64,000 bases of DNA from Lepidostoma basale (GCA_022606425.2 JAHDVF020001361.1:124001-188000); one strand, 5' to 3'. Positions 51,401-59,463 are shown, counted from the stretch's first letter. Made by a program: numbers and translations. The notes: generated by a model not told the origin, from the letters alone.

Positions 51401-54400
51401 CTACCCTGTGGCAAGAACTCATGATGCACCACGCCCCTGCAATCGAAGAAAACTGTGAGCAAAACCTTCACGTTCGACCGAACTTGGCGCGCTTTTTTTG
51501 ATCTTGGCTCATGCGGCAGCTTCCATTGGGATGATTGAGCTTTGGTTTCCACGTCATAACCATAAACCCATGATTCATCACCAGTTATGACCCTCTGGAG
51601 CACATTTGGGTCGTCACGGACCGAGTCCAACCTCTCCTGAGCAATGTTAACGCGATGCTGTTTTTGGTCGAAATTGAGCAATTTTGGCACGAATTTCGCG
51701 GCGACCCGACTCATGCCCAAATCATTGGTTAAAATCGAATGGCACGAGCCAATCGATATGTTTAGGTCCTCAGCAACTTCTCTAACGGTGATTCGACGAT
51801 TGGCTAATACTATTTTCTTCACTTTATCAATGTTTTCGTCTGTTGTTGACGTGCTCGGGCGTCCGGCACGCTCTTCGTCGTTCATATCTTCTCGGCCCTC
51901 TGAGAACATTTTGTACCACCGATAAACGTTGCTTTGGTCCAAGGTAGCTTCACCATATGCCACAGTCAACATTCGAAATGCGTCCGCGCACTTTATTTTG
52001 TTTTTCACACAAAATTTGATACAGATTCTTTGATCCATTTTTTGGAATAGGCAAAAATCGAAGACGAGCCAAAACACATCCGAAGCAAAACAGCTGTCAA
52101 AAATTAACTAAACATTCAAAATGGCCGACCTTGTCAGCATAAGTAAGGGACATGAGTACCAACATAACGCTACAAAAAAATCAAAAATCAAATATACGTA
52201 GCCAGCGGAAATTCAAAATTCGCGATACTTTTTGAACAGACCTCGTATGATTTATTTGACCGTGCCACGTTTTCGTCGGTCTTCCTCTATTTCTAGTTCC
52301 ATTTACATAGTTAAAATATACCTAGTTTGTCATTCTTTCTTCATTCATTTCCTTTTATCAAACTTTCCTGTGTCCAAGCATTCTGAATGATCCTTTTTAT
52401 TATTTTGTTCATAACAATATCATTCGCACCGCATTCACTTCTTATATCATATACCGAGTATCCATACATTCGTCTAAGAGATCTCATTTCTACTGCATTT
52501 ATTCTACTTTCATCCTTCTTTTGCCAGTTCCATGCTTCGCTTCCATACATAAGGGTCGGTAGAAGAACACCATTGTGCACTGTCATTCTAGCTTTTTTGA
52601 ATAGGTTTTTCTTTACAATTTAAGTGAACCATTCACTTTGTTACCTGCCCCAACCCTTCTTTCAATATCCTTCTCCACTCGCGCATATCTTGTAAACATA
52701 CTACCTAAATACACGAACTCATCTACTTGCTTCAAATTTTCATCATTCACGCAATAAATAAATAAATTGAACAATTAACATTGTGCGATGATTGTTTATT
52801 TGTATATATGTATTAATCTCACTTACCGATACTTGTGTCGTATGCATGTAGGTACTCCGAAGTCATGAACTGGCTGACGAGGGATGATTTGCCGACCCCT
52901 GGGGCCCCCAAGACAAGGACCCTATAGGGAGCCGGAGGGGGCGCGCTGGCCGAGGACTCCCGCGAACTAGCAAGGCTGGGAGGGGCGGATGCCCGGGGGG
53001 CCAAATGCTCGTTACTGTAACAGAAAAAGCTATTTATTATATATTATATTATATATATTATTTGATTATATTATTTTCGACTTTTTATTAAATGCAAGTG
53101 CATTTAATAAAAAGTCGAAAATAATATAATCAAATAATAAAGACCTTAAAACTGAGAGTACTCCTCATCAATACCTATGTATGGAGTATCTTGATGTACG
53201 GCTGCGAAACATGGTGCCTATCCGAAAGAGATATGCGGAGACTAGAGGCTTTTGAGATGTGGTCCTATAGAATACTATTAAGAATTTCCTGGAGAGACCA
53301 CATCACGAATGAGGAGGTTCTTCAAAGAATCGAAGGAGGAAGGCACCTGCTCAGGACCTTGTCCGAAAGGCGCGCAAGATGGATCGGCCATGCCATAATG
53401 GAGGGTATGACCGAGGGGACAAACTCTAGGGGACGCCCACGCCGCGAGTACCTGGAGGACCTGTTGGTGGACGTGCGCTGTTCATCATATCCAGATTTCA
53501 AAAGAGCCGCACAAGACAGGGAAGAATGGAAGAGAAGAATAGAAGAAATTGCTGCAAACCAATCCCAGGATTGAAACTTTCTAACTAACTATATAAATTG
53601 TGTAATAAAAAAAATAGTTCTTCTTCATGATTACAATCCTGCAGATTGTTCCCTCCATTCAGTCCTGTCTAGAGACAGTCTTTTCTTTTATATGTCGCTG
53701 CCACAGCGCATTTCTCTTATTACCTGGTCTATATGGTAGTCCCTAAGGCGTTCTCTGCTATTTCTTCCCTCAACCATTCCCTCTGCGATAGTGTTAAGTA
53801 GGCCCGGGTGCCTGATGTTATCGGCCTATTCAGTTCGCTCGTTGCTAGGCAATTCTTTTGAGCATTTGATCGTTTTTCTGGTCCTTCTTATTAACTCATT
53901 GTTTTGGATATACAAAATTTTGAATGTATACAAATACTTGTAGACGAATACTGGATTTAATTTACCCATTGCGGGTTATCAATTCAAGGATTGATTGTAT
54001 CTCAATAGAGAATCTAATCTGTATCTAATCTTCATAGATGGCGCTGGTCTGTAAATTGAAACTGACATGTGAATTGTGGTGATGGATATTAACATATATA
54101 CAACTTTCAAAAATGTATCTAACATGGTGGTCATAAGAAAGGTGGAATGGGAAATGTTGTATTACATAAAGCGTGCGCTTAAGCCAACCGATGACAGGTC
54201 ATAAGTCCAGTAAACACCTCGTTCACCATATTCTGTTTAAAATTTGCATCTTCGTCTCTATTGAGATACAATTAATCCTGTTTTGAATATGTTCAGACCA
54301 ATGGATCCCTTTCATGCGTCTGCAGCACCACATTTCATAAGCAGCTACACGTCTGTACTCACTCTGGCCAATGGTCCATGTCTCGCAGCCACACAGCAGT

Positions 54401-57400
54401 ACACTCCAGACAGAAACCTTCATCAGATTTTTTCTATTGCTCACATTAATGATTAATTTTTTTTGTATACAACAGGTCGAGTAATACCAAATATTAAAAA
54501 AAACTAACTAACAAACCATCACGCCGTCTCCCCGAAGGGGTAGCAGAAATAATGGACCGCCACACTATTCTTTCCTGATATATTTCTGTCGTTTCCTCAA
54601 CATTAATATACCGTGTCATGCACGCGCGTCGATTTCTCTGATTCCTCACGTGGTCGACATTCAATAGTTGATTAATTTGATCGTGCCATGTTTTCCTCGG
54701 TCTTCCTCTATTTAAGTTCCATTTACATCGTTAACATATAATTTTTTTTTACCATTCATTCTTTACATATGTCCAAACCATCTTAATGATCCTTTCATTA
54801 TTTTGTTCATTTCACCATCATTCACCCCGCATTCACTTCTTATATTTTCATTCGACCCTCTATCATACACAGAGTATCTACACATTCGTCTAAGAGATCT
54901 CATTTCTACTGCATTTATTCTACTTTCATCCTTCTTTTGCCAGTTCCATACATAAGTGTGGGTACAAGAAAACCATTGTGCACTGCCATTTTAACTTTTT
55001 TGGTTTTTGTTTATACCAATTATTAAAATATGGTTATAAGCCGAAATGAGAAACTAATATAATTCATAGAATACATTCAGTAGAAATGAAAATGTGTGGT
55101 AAATCTGTATACGATAGAGTTTCAAATGCAAATATAGGAAGTGAATGCGGTGCGAATTAAAATGTTATGAACAAAATAATGAAAAGTTCATTTAGATGGT
55201 TTGGACACATGGAAAAAATAATGAAGAATGGATAATAAAGAAAGTATACGCTAACGATGTAAACAGAACAAGAAACAGAGGAAGACTGAGGAATACGTGT
55301 CACGATATAATCAATTAAATATTTAATATCTGTCAAATATATATTCATTTTTATTGAGTTACTGATAAAAATAGTAGACTCGAAGAAAGGCAGATGAGAT
55401 GGTACGGGCATATAAAACGGAGACCACCAGACCACACAGTTAATAGAGATTTGTCTGTAAATCTTCCTCGTCAACCCTCCAGAGGAAGACCTAGGAACAC
55501 GTGGATGATTCAGTGCAATAGCGTCTTGCAATGGCTTGAGTAAAGACGATACTCAGAACTGTACGAAGTACAGCCTGAGATCGAGAAGAGCCAACCCCAA
55601 CAGTCAACACAGACAATGAGTTGGGATAACGCAAGGAAGAAGAAAAAAAAGAAGAAGATAGATCCTAATTGCCCTAGTTGAAAGGAGCCTTAGATTCTAC
55701 ATTTTTTTATATTAAAATCATGTGAATCATATAAATATAAAAAAACCTAAAAAAAACTCCCCTTTTTCTCAGTTCAGTTCTTTTAAGTAGTTTCGAAAAA
55801 CTACCCCGCAGACGTAATTAATCCATAATCAACTTTTATGTCCCGCCATAAAGCAGGCTTGGTTTGGGTTTATAAGATACATACACGCCTTGTAATAAAA
55901 CTGGGACATAAATACTTGCTTGGTTCATTCTTTATTTTATATTATACAAGAGACATTCAAAACGTGTGTCGTTAATGAGGTTATGTTTCAATTCAATATT
56001 AATGATTACTCCAAACAATCTGTTTCATTTTTATGATAATTTTCCACGTATCAACATTACACATTTCGATTTTCGGTGATGGTAGTGTGATTATCACACT
56101 GTCTTTAGTCTGATGGCAATAAAATAATAATGTCTGAAATTTGAATAAGTATAAAACTTTTTCTCTTTTTCTTTTTTCATAAACTTTGTTAATACAAAAC
56201 TTACATAACTTTTTTTTTAATTACATACACAACTCCCATATGACATATGACCCGATTTTATACAAACAATAATTTAGGTAAATTAATAAAAAATAATAAA
56301 GACAAGGAAGATAAATTTTCTCAATCGGGGATTTATAAACCGAAATGTAATGATTGCTCATATTTTTATATAGGTAAAACAAGTCGTAATTTTAAATTAA
56401 GAATAAAAGAGCACATAAGATGTATCTCTAATAATAATTTTTCTGAATTTGCTAACCACCTCATTGAAAAAGATCATAGCGTTGAAATTTTGCATGTAAA
56501 TAATAGAAATATAACTTTGAACAATTTCGAAATTTTAGAAATTAAAAAAGCAATAAAAAAATATATAAATATTTTAAATAATCAAATAAATTCAACGTCA
56601 AGTCCAATCTTTGATTTATTTCCTTTGTTGTAAGTAATTAACTGAACCCCAATAAGAACTTTTAAGTGTTATTATAAAATTTAAATTAAATCATAATATT
56701 TGTTATAACAAAAGCATAAACATTCCAAAATAAATCTTTCTAACATCTGTCAAATCATGTAAACAATTTTATAATATTTTAAATATGTATCTTTATAATA
56801 TGTATCACTGAAGATGGACTGATTGTCCGAAACATGTCTATGTAATTTTAATTTTTTAAATGTAAGTGTTGTATAAACAAAGTGTATAAAAAAAGAAATA
56901 AAGCAATTACAACACAAAGTATGGCGAATTTAGAAGAAAGCATAAAACTGATCACAGCAATGAAGTTGCTATACACGGAAAGCACTGCTAGTGTCAGAGT
57001 AAATGGGGTTCTTACAGCCTAGTTTAATATCACTTAAGGTGTCAAACAGGATTGCGTAATGTTCCCGTGGTTATTTAATAAGGACAAGTGTATGAAAAAA
57101 CTGAAACGGTTGGATGTAGATGCCAAATTAAGCAGAGTGTCAGTAAACTGTCTATTGTATGTGGATGACGCAGTCCTACTTGCAGACAACAAGCATGAAC
57201 TACAAGCCGTAATGAGTAGTATGTATGAGATATGCATGCGAAATGATCTGATGATGAATGCGAATAAGTCTAAGGTTATGATTTTCGAAAAATAAGAAAT
57301 CATGACAGTCTGCAACTTTAGCGTGAATGGGGAAAACTGGAACAACTAGATGAAAAGTTGGGGCAGGCAACAAAGTGAATGGTACACTTGAAGTTGTCAT

Positions 57401-58472
57401 CGCAAACAAAAGCCTATTCAATAAAGCCAAAATGACAGTGCACAGTGATGTTCTTGTACCGACCCTTATGTAATGAAGATGGCAAAAGAAGGATGGAAAT
57501 AAAATAAATGGAGAAGAAATGAGATCACTTAGACGAATGTGCAGAAAAACTGTAGATGATAAAGTGTTGAATGCGGTGCGAATGATAGTTTTATGATCAA
57601 AATAATGAAAGGATCATTAAGATGTTTTAGACGCATGGAAATAATGAATGAAGAAAGAACGGTAAAAAATGTATTTGTTAACAAGAAATAGAAGAAGACA
57701 GAAGAAAACGTGGCACGGTTAAATAAATCAAATTTTGAATGTCGGTCACGTGAGAAGTCGGAGAAATCGACACGTGTGCATGACACGATGTATGGATGAG
57801 GAAGCGAGAGAAGTAGGTCAGAAAAGAAAAATGTGGCAGTCCATTATTTCTTCCTATACCTTAGGGGAAACGGCGTGATGGTTAGTTGATTAGTTAGAGG
57901 TTGGCTGAAGCCTAAATCCTGCAGTAAAGAAAAATAGGGCGAAAAGATGACGAAGAATATGATTAATTGTATCTCAATAGAGACGAAGATGCAAATTGGA
58001 AACAGAATATGGTGATTTACAGGACTTATGACCTGTCATTGGTTGGGTTAAGCACACACCTCGATCACCATATTCTGTTTCCAATTTGCATCTTCGTCTC
58101 TATTGAGATACAATTAATCCTTGAATTGATAACCCGCAATGGGTAAAATCCAGTATTCGTCTACAAGTATTTGTATACATTCAAAATGTTGTAAGAATAT
58201 GATGATGATGATTTATGACAAACCTCGAGTTGCTGCTGGCTACAGAGTTGTTTGATCTCGACCTCCTGCTCTTGAGTGAATCCCCTCTGTTGACTACGCC
58301 CTTGCCGGTGATGGAGAAGTGTCTAAGGCGGTAGTAGTGCTCCTCTACGCCGGTGCTGGGCATGGAGGCTACGCGCGCCCTCTGCGGTGGCGGCCCCAGG
58401 AGGCTGCGCCCCGAGGAATTCCATCCCCCTGCCTTCACGGACTGCGAGCGGCTGTGGTGAGGGCTGCCGTAC
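45230..58472 (-). CDS. RGK-family small GTPase (Rad/Gem/Rem-like), 5' partial
   Basis: Six exons (58472-58224, 53014-52827, 48746-48661, 47298-47115, 46356-46224, 45404-45230) join in a single frame to 337 residues plus stop. The order is: a Ser/Arg/Pro-rich N-terminal extension with RLRHFSITGKGVVNRGDS, a G domain with the P-loop GAPGVGKSS, NKADLV (G4) and ETSVG (G5), then the RGK tail ASLKVRGLLGRVWARDSKSK, SCENLHVL. The switch II region reads IFLDQVVG and lacks the usual DxxG, as expected for RGK proteins. The tail has the family's Cys seven residues from the end and no CAAX box. RGK proteins act at the plasma membrane, inhibit voltage-gated calcium channels and remodel the cytoskeleton, partly under calmodulin and 14-3-3 control. 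The start codon is not found and may lie beyond 64000. Confidence 0.92.
45445..45787 (-). mobile_element. LINE-A 3' fragment in the last RGK intron
   Basis: Minus strand: RSECGANDGVMSKLMKGSLR, WFKHMERMNKERMVKKLYVD and GKTEENVARSN, with a frameshift, ending in CTAACTAACC in reverse. Confidence 0.8.
45790..46130 (-). mobile_element. LINE fragment (LRIPWTERRTN type)
   Basis: Minus strand: MLRIPWTERRTNQSTIDQLG, SQRALKYFGHIARRDRDNIE, then VEGR and, after a frameshift, the final 'RRGRPR' type block. An RTE-like C-terminus. Confidence 0.7.
46224..46356 (-). CDS. RGK GTPase exon with G5 motif
   Basis: The acceptor is TTTTTTTCAG and the donor GTCAGT; phase 1 in, phase 2 out. It encodes EGKSLAISYDCKFIETSVGI, NHNVDELLVGLLTQIRLKQE. 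ETSVG is the guanine-contacting G5 loop and the rest is the last helix of the G domain. Confidence 0.92.
46405..46600 (+). repeat. LINE-A fragment joined to a family D-like hairpin
   Basis: 46405-46513 is a LINE-A piece (MSSLRRMCRKTMYDRISNDE). At 46516-46543 follows GGCAG-CAA-GCUGCC, GAAAC, CG, GUC and a TTTAACACAAGTGTAAGCAC segment. The 5' hammerhead box is not preserved. Confidence 0.6.
46601..46790 (+). repeat. SINE-1 lacking box A
   Basis: It starts at the box-B end (GATTCCCAACAATGGCAGTG) and runs through the body to a (TAA)n-type tail. Confidence 0.75.
46845..46978 (+). mobile_element. Jockey-like LINE 3' UTR with (TTTGA)n
   Basis: CGAACGATCTCTCACGCGTT, then GATGCCTTAAACATTAATAT and AATAAACTGATTTGATTTGA. 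Only the last 130 bp. Confidence 0.8.
47115..47298 (-). CDS. RGK GTPase exon with G4 motif
   Basis: The acceptor is TTCTTCTAG and the donor GTATTG; phase 0 in, phase 1 out. It encodes EPQAYCVVYSSSDRGSLRAA, the characteristic RGK strand after switch II, then KARILVGNKADLVRSRTV, where NKAD is the base-specificity loop. Confidence 0.92.
47333..47600 (-). mobile_element. LINE-E C-terminal fragment
   Basis: Minus strand: HAIMEGMTEGTNSRGHPRRE, YLEDLLVDVRCSSYADFKRA and AQDREEWKRRIE. It matches the plus-strand copy at 53138-53590 almost base for base over this part. Confidence 0.8.
47685..48075 (-). mobile_element. LINE-A 3' fragment
   Basis: The minus-strand copy ends with AACTAACTAACCATCACGCC in reverse; coding blocks from SVYDRVSNDN on are frameshifted. 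Its 5' break at 48075 (the ACACAGAGTATC point) coincides with that of the copy at 49660. Confidence 0.75.
48195..48365 (+). repeat. SINE-2, longer copy
   Basis: TGGTCTGGGGGATAGAACGC (box A-like) and GGGTTCAAGCCTGG (box B-like) are 30 bp apart, followed by a unique body with GAGCTATTTTCCGCTCTCAT. tRNA-derived, not a functional tRNA. Confidence 0.7.
48395..48580. repeat. Inverted repeat related to family C
   Basis: TTTGGGAATTAAAAA...CCACTTTTTAATAAA is mirrored by TTTATTAAAAAGTGG...TTTTTAATTCCCAAA. It ends with GAAATTCCACAGTGTTAATG, CCTTAA as in family C. Confidence 0.7.
48661..48746 (-). CDS. RGK GTPase exon, switch region
   Basis: The acceptor is TTTTTTTCAG and the donor GTAAGT; phase 1 in, phase 0 out. 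It encodes DDSGEKSVSVLLAGEESELI, FLDQVVGP. The segment corresponds to strands 2 and 3; the canonical DxxG of Ras proteins is absent, a hallmark of RGK proteins. Confidence 0.9.
48940..49195. repeat. Family D inverted dimer, degraded
   Basis: GGCTGGCATCAACAGACTGG is followed by ATGCCAGCCAGCCTGGCGAA, ACCGATTGCTGTC and TAAAGACATATTTAG, with the same outer TTTCTTGATGGGAGTTCATT as at 38090. Confidence 0.7.
49195..49665 (-). mobile_element. LINE-A 3' fragment containing a Jockey-like tail
   Basis: The minus-strand frame MYDRVSNKNIRSECGANDGV...ARKI is interrupted at 49275-49350 by a plus-strand (TTTGA)n-tailed 3' end (ACCTGTTCTCAATAGATGCC). The coding part is otherwise open for 119 residues. Confidence 0.75.
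49666..50205. other. AT-rich intronic DNA
   Basis: Nothing recognised within this RGK intron segment. Confidence 0.4.
50212..50372 (+). repeat. SINE-1 with intact box A and B
   Basis: CTTCGTGGCAGAGTGGTAAG and GGGTTCATTTCCC, followed by TGTCATGATGTGGAATTCAC and GAATCAATTTC, where LINE-D begins. Confidence 0.75.
50375..50690 (-). mobile_element. LINE-D C-terminal fragment
   Basis: Minus strand: LRRARVDRELLSTIKGRKIS, HLGHILRGEKYHLLQLILEG, KIEGRRGPGRRQMSWLRNVR, then a frameshift into the final block with the GAAGAAGAAAAAGAAG tail in reverse at 50375. Confidence 0.75.
50924..52245 (-). mobile_element. Mariner transposon, apparently complete
   Basis: A 1322-bp element begins and ends with a perfect 31-bp inverted repeat (CGAGGTCTGTTCAAAAAGTA onward) and is flanked by TA on both sides (50922-50923 and 52246-52247), the mariner target duplication. 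It contains a single uninterrupted transposase frame and lies within a LINE-A copy in an RGK intron, in the same orientation as RGK. The identical repeats suggest recent insertion. Confidence 0.95.
50992..52038 (-). CDS. Mariner transposase (DD34D), intact frame
   Basis: The frame is open for 361 residues from 52077. The start MDQRICIKFCVKNKIKCADA at 52038 gives 348 residues, the usual mariner length. N-terminal paired helix-turn-helix domains (VYRWYKMFSEGREDMNDEER, then ITVREVAEDLNISIGSCHSI) precede the catalytic core: first Asp in ITGDESWVYGYD, second in LLHHDNAPAH, third in YSPDLAPCDFFLFP. The enzyme cuts and pastes the element at TA dinucleotides. No stop or frameshift is visible. Activity cannot be inferred from sequence alone. 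Confidence 0.95.
   Translation of the reverse strand: MDQRICIKFCVKNKIKCADAFRMLTVAYGEATLDQSNVYRWYKMFSEGREDMNDEERAGRPSTSTTDENIDKVKKIVLANRRITVREVAEDLNISIGSCHSILTNDLGMSRVAAKFVPKLLNFDQKQHRVNIAQERLDSVRDDPNVLQRVITGDESWVYGYDVETKAQSSQWKLPHEPRSKKARQVRSNVKVLLTVFFDCRGVVHHEFLPQGSTVNKEYYLQVMRNLREAIRQKRPDLWKNKNWLLHHDNAPAHTSLLVREYLAKNNTVMVPQPPYSPDLAPCDFFLFPKLKRPMKGRRYATIEEIKTASKEELNKITKNDFLSASRIGKNVGINVLYPRGITLKGTK
52827..53014 (-). CDS. RGK GTPase exon with P-loop
   Basis: The acceptor is TTCTGTTACAG and the donor GTAAGT; phase 2 in, phase 1 out. It encodes a Ser/Ala/Pro-rich linker then YRVLVLGAPGVGKSSLVSQF, MTSEYLHAYDTSI. GAPGVGKSS is the phosphate-binding loop in its RGK form. Strongly GC-rich. Confidence 0.93.
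53056..53139. repeat. Perfect 41-bp palindrome at the 5' edge of a LINE
   Basis: Two 41-bp arms are exact reverse complements separated by AG (53097-53098); the right arm starts TGCATTTAATAAAAAGTCGA. The right arm runs directly into LINE-E. Confidence 0.9.
53138..53590 (+). mobile_element. LINE-E C-terminal fragment
   Basis: The open frame reads LRVLLINTYVWSILMYGCET, WCLSERDMRRLEAFEMWSYR, RISWRDHITNEEVLQRIEGG, RHLLRTLSERRARWIGHAIM, then GRPRREYLEDLLVDVRCSSY and a stop. It is the thumb and C-terminal segment of an RTE-like pol with essentially no disabling changes over 127 residues. Confidence 0.8.
53591..53915 (-). mobile_element. Weak RTE-like fragment
   Basis: The minus strand has the order of a diverged LINE-E-like C-terminus (GLLNTIAEGMVEGRNSREHL, then DYQVIREMRCGSDI). 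Frames are broken. Confidence 0.5.
53920..54279. repeat. Family B, long copy with inverted ends
   Basis: GATTGTATCTCAATAGAG near 53992 is mirrored by CTCTATTGAGATACAATTAA at 54256-54275. The interior carries GGTGGTCATAAGAAAGGTGG and AACCGATGACAGGTCATAAG. The outer left part (ATACAAATACTTGTAGACGA) recurs at 58160 in reverse. Confidence 0.75.
54225..54445 (-). mobile_element. RTE-like fragment
   Basis: Minus strand: NLMKVSVWSVLLCGCETWTI, then EYRRVAAYEMWCCRRMKGIH and WSEHI; partly overlapped by the family B end. Confidence 0.65.
54500..55010 (-). mobile_element. LINE-A 3' fragment
   Basis: The minus-strand copy, from GTTTTCTTGTACCCACACTT back to the CTAACTAACAAACCATCACG end, is frameshifted. 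Confidence 0.75.
55075..55320 (+). mobile_element. LINE-A fragment, diverged
   Basis: TCAGTAGAAATGAAAATGTG, GGTTTGGACACATGGAAAAA and AACAGAGGAAGACTGAGGAA mark the LINE-A order. Confidence 0.65.
55375..55660 (+). mobile_element. Non-LTR C-terminal fragment
   Basis: RRQMRWYGHIKRRPPDHTVN, then LPRQPSRGRPRNTWMIQCNS and a GAAGAAGAAAAAAAAGAAGA tail. A distinct RTE-like family. Confidence 0.6.
56070..56130 (+). repeat. SINE-1 body fragment
   Basis: TTCGGTGATGGTAGTGTGAT, then TATCACACTGTCTTTAGTCT; about 60 bp only. Confidence 0.6.
56200..56640 (+). mobile_element. Penelope-like element: GIY-YIG endonuclease end
   Basis: The 128-residue frame reads RFYTNNNLGKLIKNNKDKED, then SGIYKPKCNDCSYFYIGKTS, RNFKLRIKEHIRC and NHLIEKDHSVEI. 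The C-x2-C inside GIY...YIG and the following R...EH are the form of GIY-YIG domain fused to Penelope-like reverse transcriptases. TNNNLGKL is the usual linker upstream. The reverse transcriptase is absent. PLEs use this nuclease for target-primed insertion. Confidence 0.85.
56808..56838 (+). ncRNA. Hammerhead ribozyme-like motif in PLE 3' region
   Basis: CUGAAGA, U, GGAC-UGAUU-GUCC, GAAAC, AU, GUC: both conserved boxes (CUGANGA and GAAA) and the GUC cleavage triplet are intact, with a minimal stem III (AC/GU). Minimal hammerheads are known in the terminal repeats of Penelope-like elements. Stem I is weak in this copy, so cleavage in cis is uncertain. Confidence 0.6.
56930..57900 (+). mobile_element. 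LINE-A copy reaching into the reverse transcriptase
   Basis: It starts upstream of the copy at 31080 (GVKQDCVMFPWLFNKDKC), with YVDDAVLLADNKHELQAVMS, SMYEICMRNDLMMNANKSKV and a stop in KK. Then frameshifted blocks lead to GGCGTGATGGTTAGTTGATT. It is one of the two longest LINE-A copies in the window. Confidence 0.8.
57960..58188. repeat. Family B palindrome
   Basis: GATTAATTGTATCTCAATAG, AGACGAAGATGCAAATTGGA, AACAGAATATGGTGA is mirrored exactly at 58040-58122, around TTACAGGACTTATGACCTGT. The outer segment TTGATAACCCGCAATGGGTA to CATTCAAAAT follows. Confidence 0.85.
58224..58472 (-). CDS. RGK GTPase N-terminal region exon
   Basis: The acceptor is ATAATTTGTAG and the donor GTTTGT; the first base completes a codon from an upstream exon. 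It encodes YGSPHHSRSQSVKAGGWNSS, RVASMPSTGVEEHYYRLRHF and SITGKGVVNRGDSLKSRRSR, then SNNSVASSNS. The RHFSITGKGVVNRGDS core and Ser/Arg-rich clusters resemble insect RGK N-termini and could be phosphorylation or 14-3-3 sites. Confidence 0.88.
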
Positions 58473-58539
58473 CTACAAATTATGATAAACATTATAAATT
58501 ACATATGTTAGAATTTCATATTAAGTCAAATCAGCTTCA

Positions 58540-58990
58540 GTGGCAACCTTCAAATTTAATTAAACATTGTATTTGGTGGGATCAGAAGGGTGTTGTGCAT
58601 TATGAACTCCTCAAACTGGATGAAATGGTCTCGGGAGAAGCCTACCAACAAACGCGATTAAAGCAGGCACTGGCTGATTCTTAAACCCAACAACGCTCGA
58701 CTTCTCATCGCATTCACGGTCAAAAACTACATACAAAATGTGGGTTGGGAGATTCTACCTCACCCGCCCTATTCACCAGATGTGGCACCGTCTGACTACC
58801 ACTTGTTCAGATCCATGACGCATGCATTAAAAGTGCAGCACTTCCATTCATATGCAGATAAGAATTGAGTCGATGCCTGGATTGCCTCAAAAGACAAGGC
58901 GTTTTTTCGACAATGGATTAGACATAAAGATAGAAAAAGAAGTGGCTAACGATAGACAATATTTAGATTGATGTGTTTTTTGTTTTACCT
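58540..58990 (+). mobile_element. Second mariner, dead fragment
   Basis: Plus strand: IWWDQKGVVHYELLKLDEMV, then SGEAYQQTRLKQALADS and, after a stop and frameshifts, VGWEILPHPPYSPDVAPSDY, HLFRSMTHALK and WIASKDKAFF. It is a different mariner subfamily from the intact copy, lacking its N-terminal half and the HDNA block. Confidence 0.8.
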
Positions 58991-59463
58991 TTCAAATTAA
59001 TGTGATTTTCATACAAACAAACAAACCAAACTTTTCAAAACACACAATATAATGAAACTATTATAATGAGAAATTACTTCAGTGCTATATTGTTGGCAAT
59101 AATTAAAATCAAAGAGAATAGTGCTTAAAATGACCGATCGGTAATTATCGATTTTGGCCGAAGACCAGTTCACATTCCCGGTCAATAGACACACAAAGAA
59201 GACCACATAAAGGGCGCATTTAGCGTGCTGGCAGGGGTGGTTTTATCTGCTAGGTCGTACGAAGTAACAAACGAACACCCACCCCATAAGGGAGGTTGCA
59301 ACTTGCACGAACAGGTTTGATGATATCAGATTGCAAAATGTAGCAGGCGTGTTGTTACTGACGTGAAAAAATGAAAACTATAAATTAGCTGTTACTCTAT
59401 TAAAGTTAAATTGGCATAAAACTGTAGAAACTGTATTGAAAATAAACTTGACGACTTTTGTGT

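Larger units (their letters stand above)
50765..52760 (-). mobile_element. LINE-A copy interrupted by mariner
   Basis: The minus-strand LINE-A 3' end (50765-50921) and the remainder (52248-52760, with ARMTVHNGVLLPTLMYGSEA and KDESRINAVEMRSLRRMYGY) are split by the mariner. The upstream part reaches the GVYLGSMFTRYARVEKDIER region. Confidence 0.85.

Noticed and set aside
51111..51925. Plus-strand open frames inside mariner
   Set aside because: They lie antisense to the transposase and have no recognisable content.
58319..58684. 121-codon plus-strand frame
   Set aside because: Its first half is the complement of an RGK exon and its second half is a dead mariner; the join is accidental.
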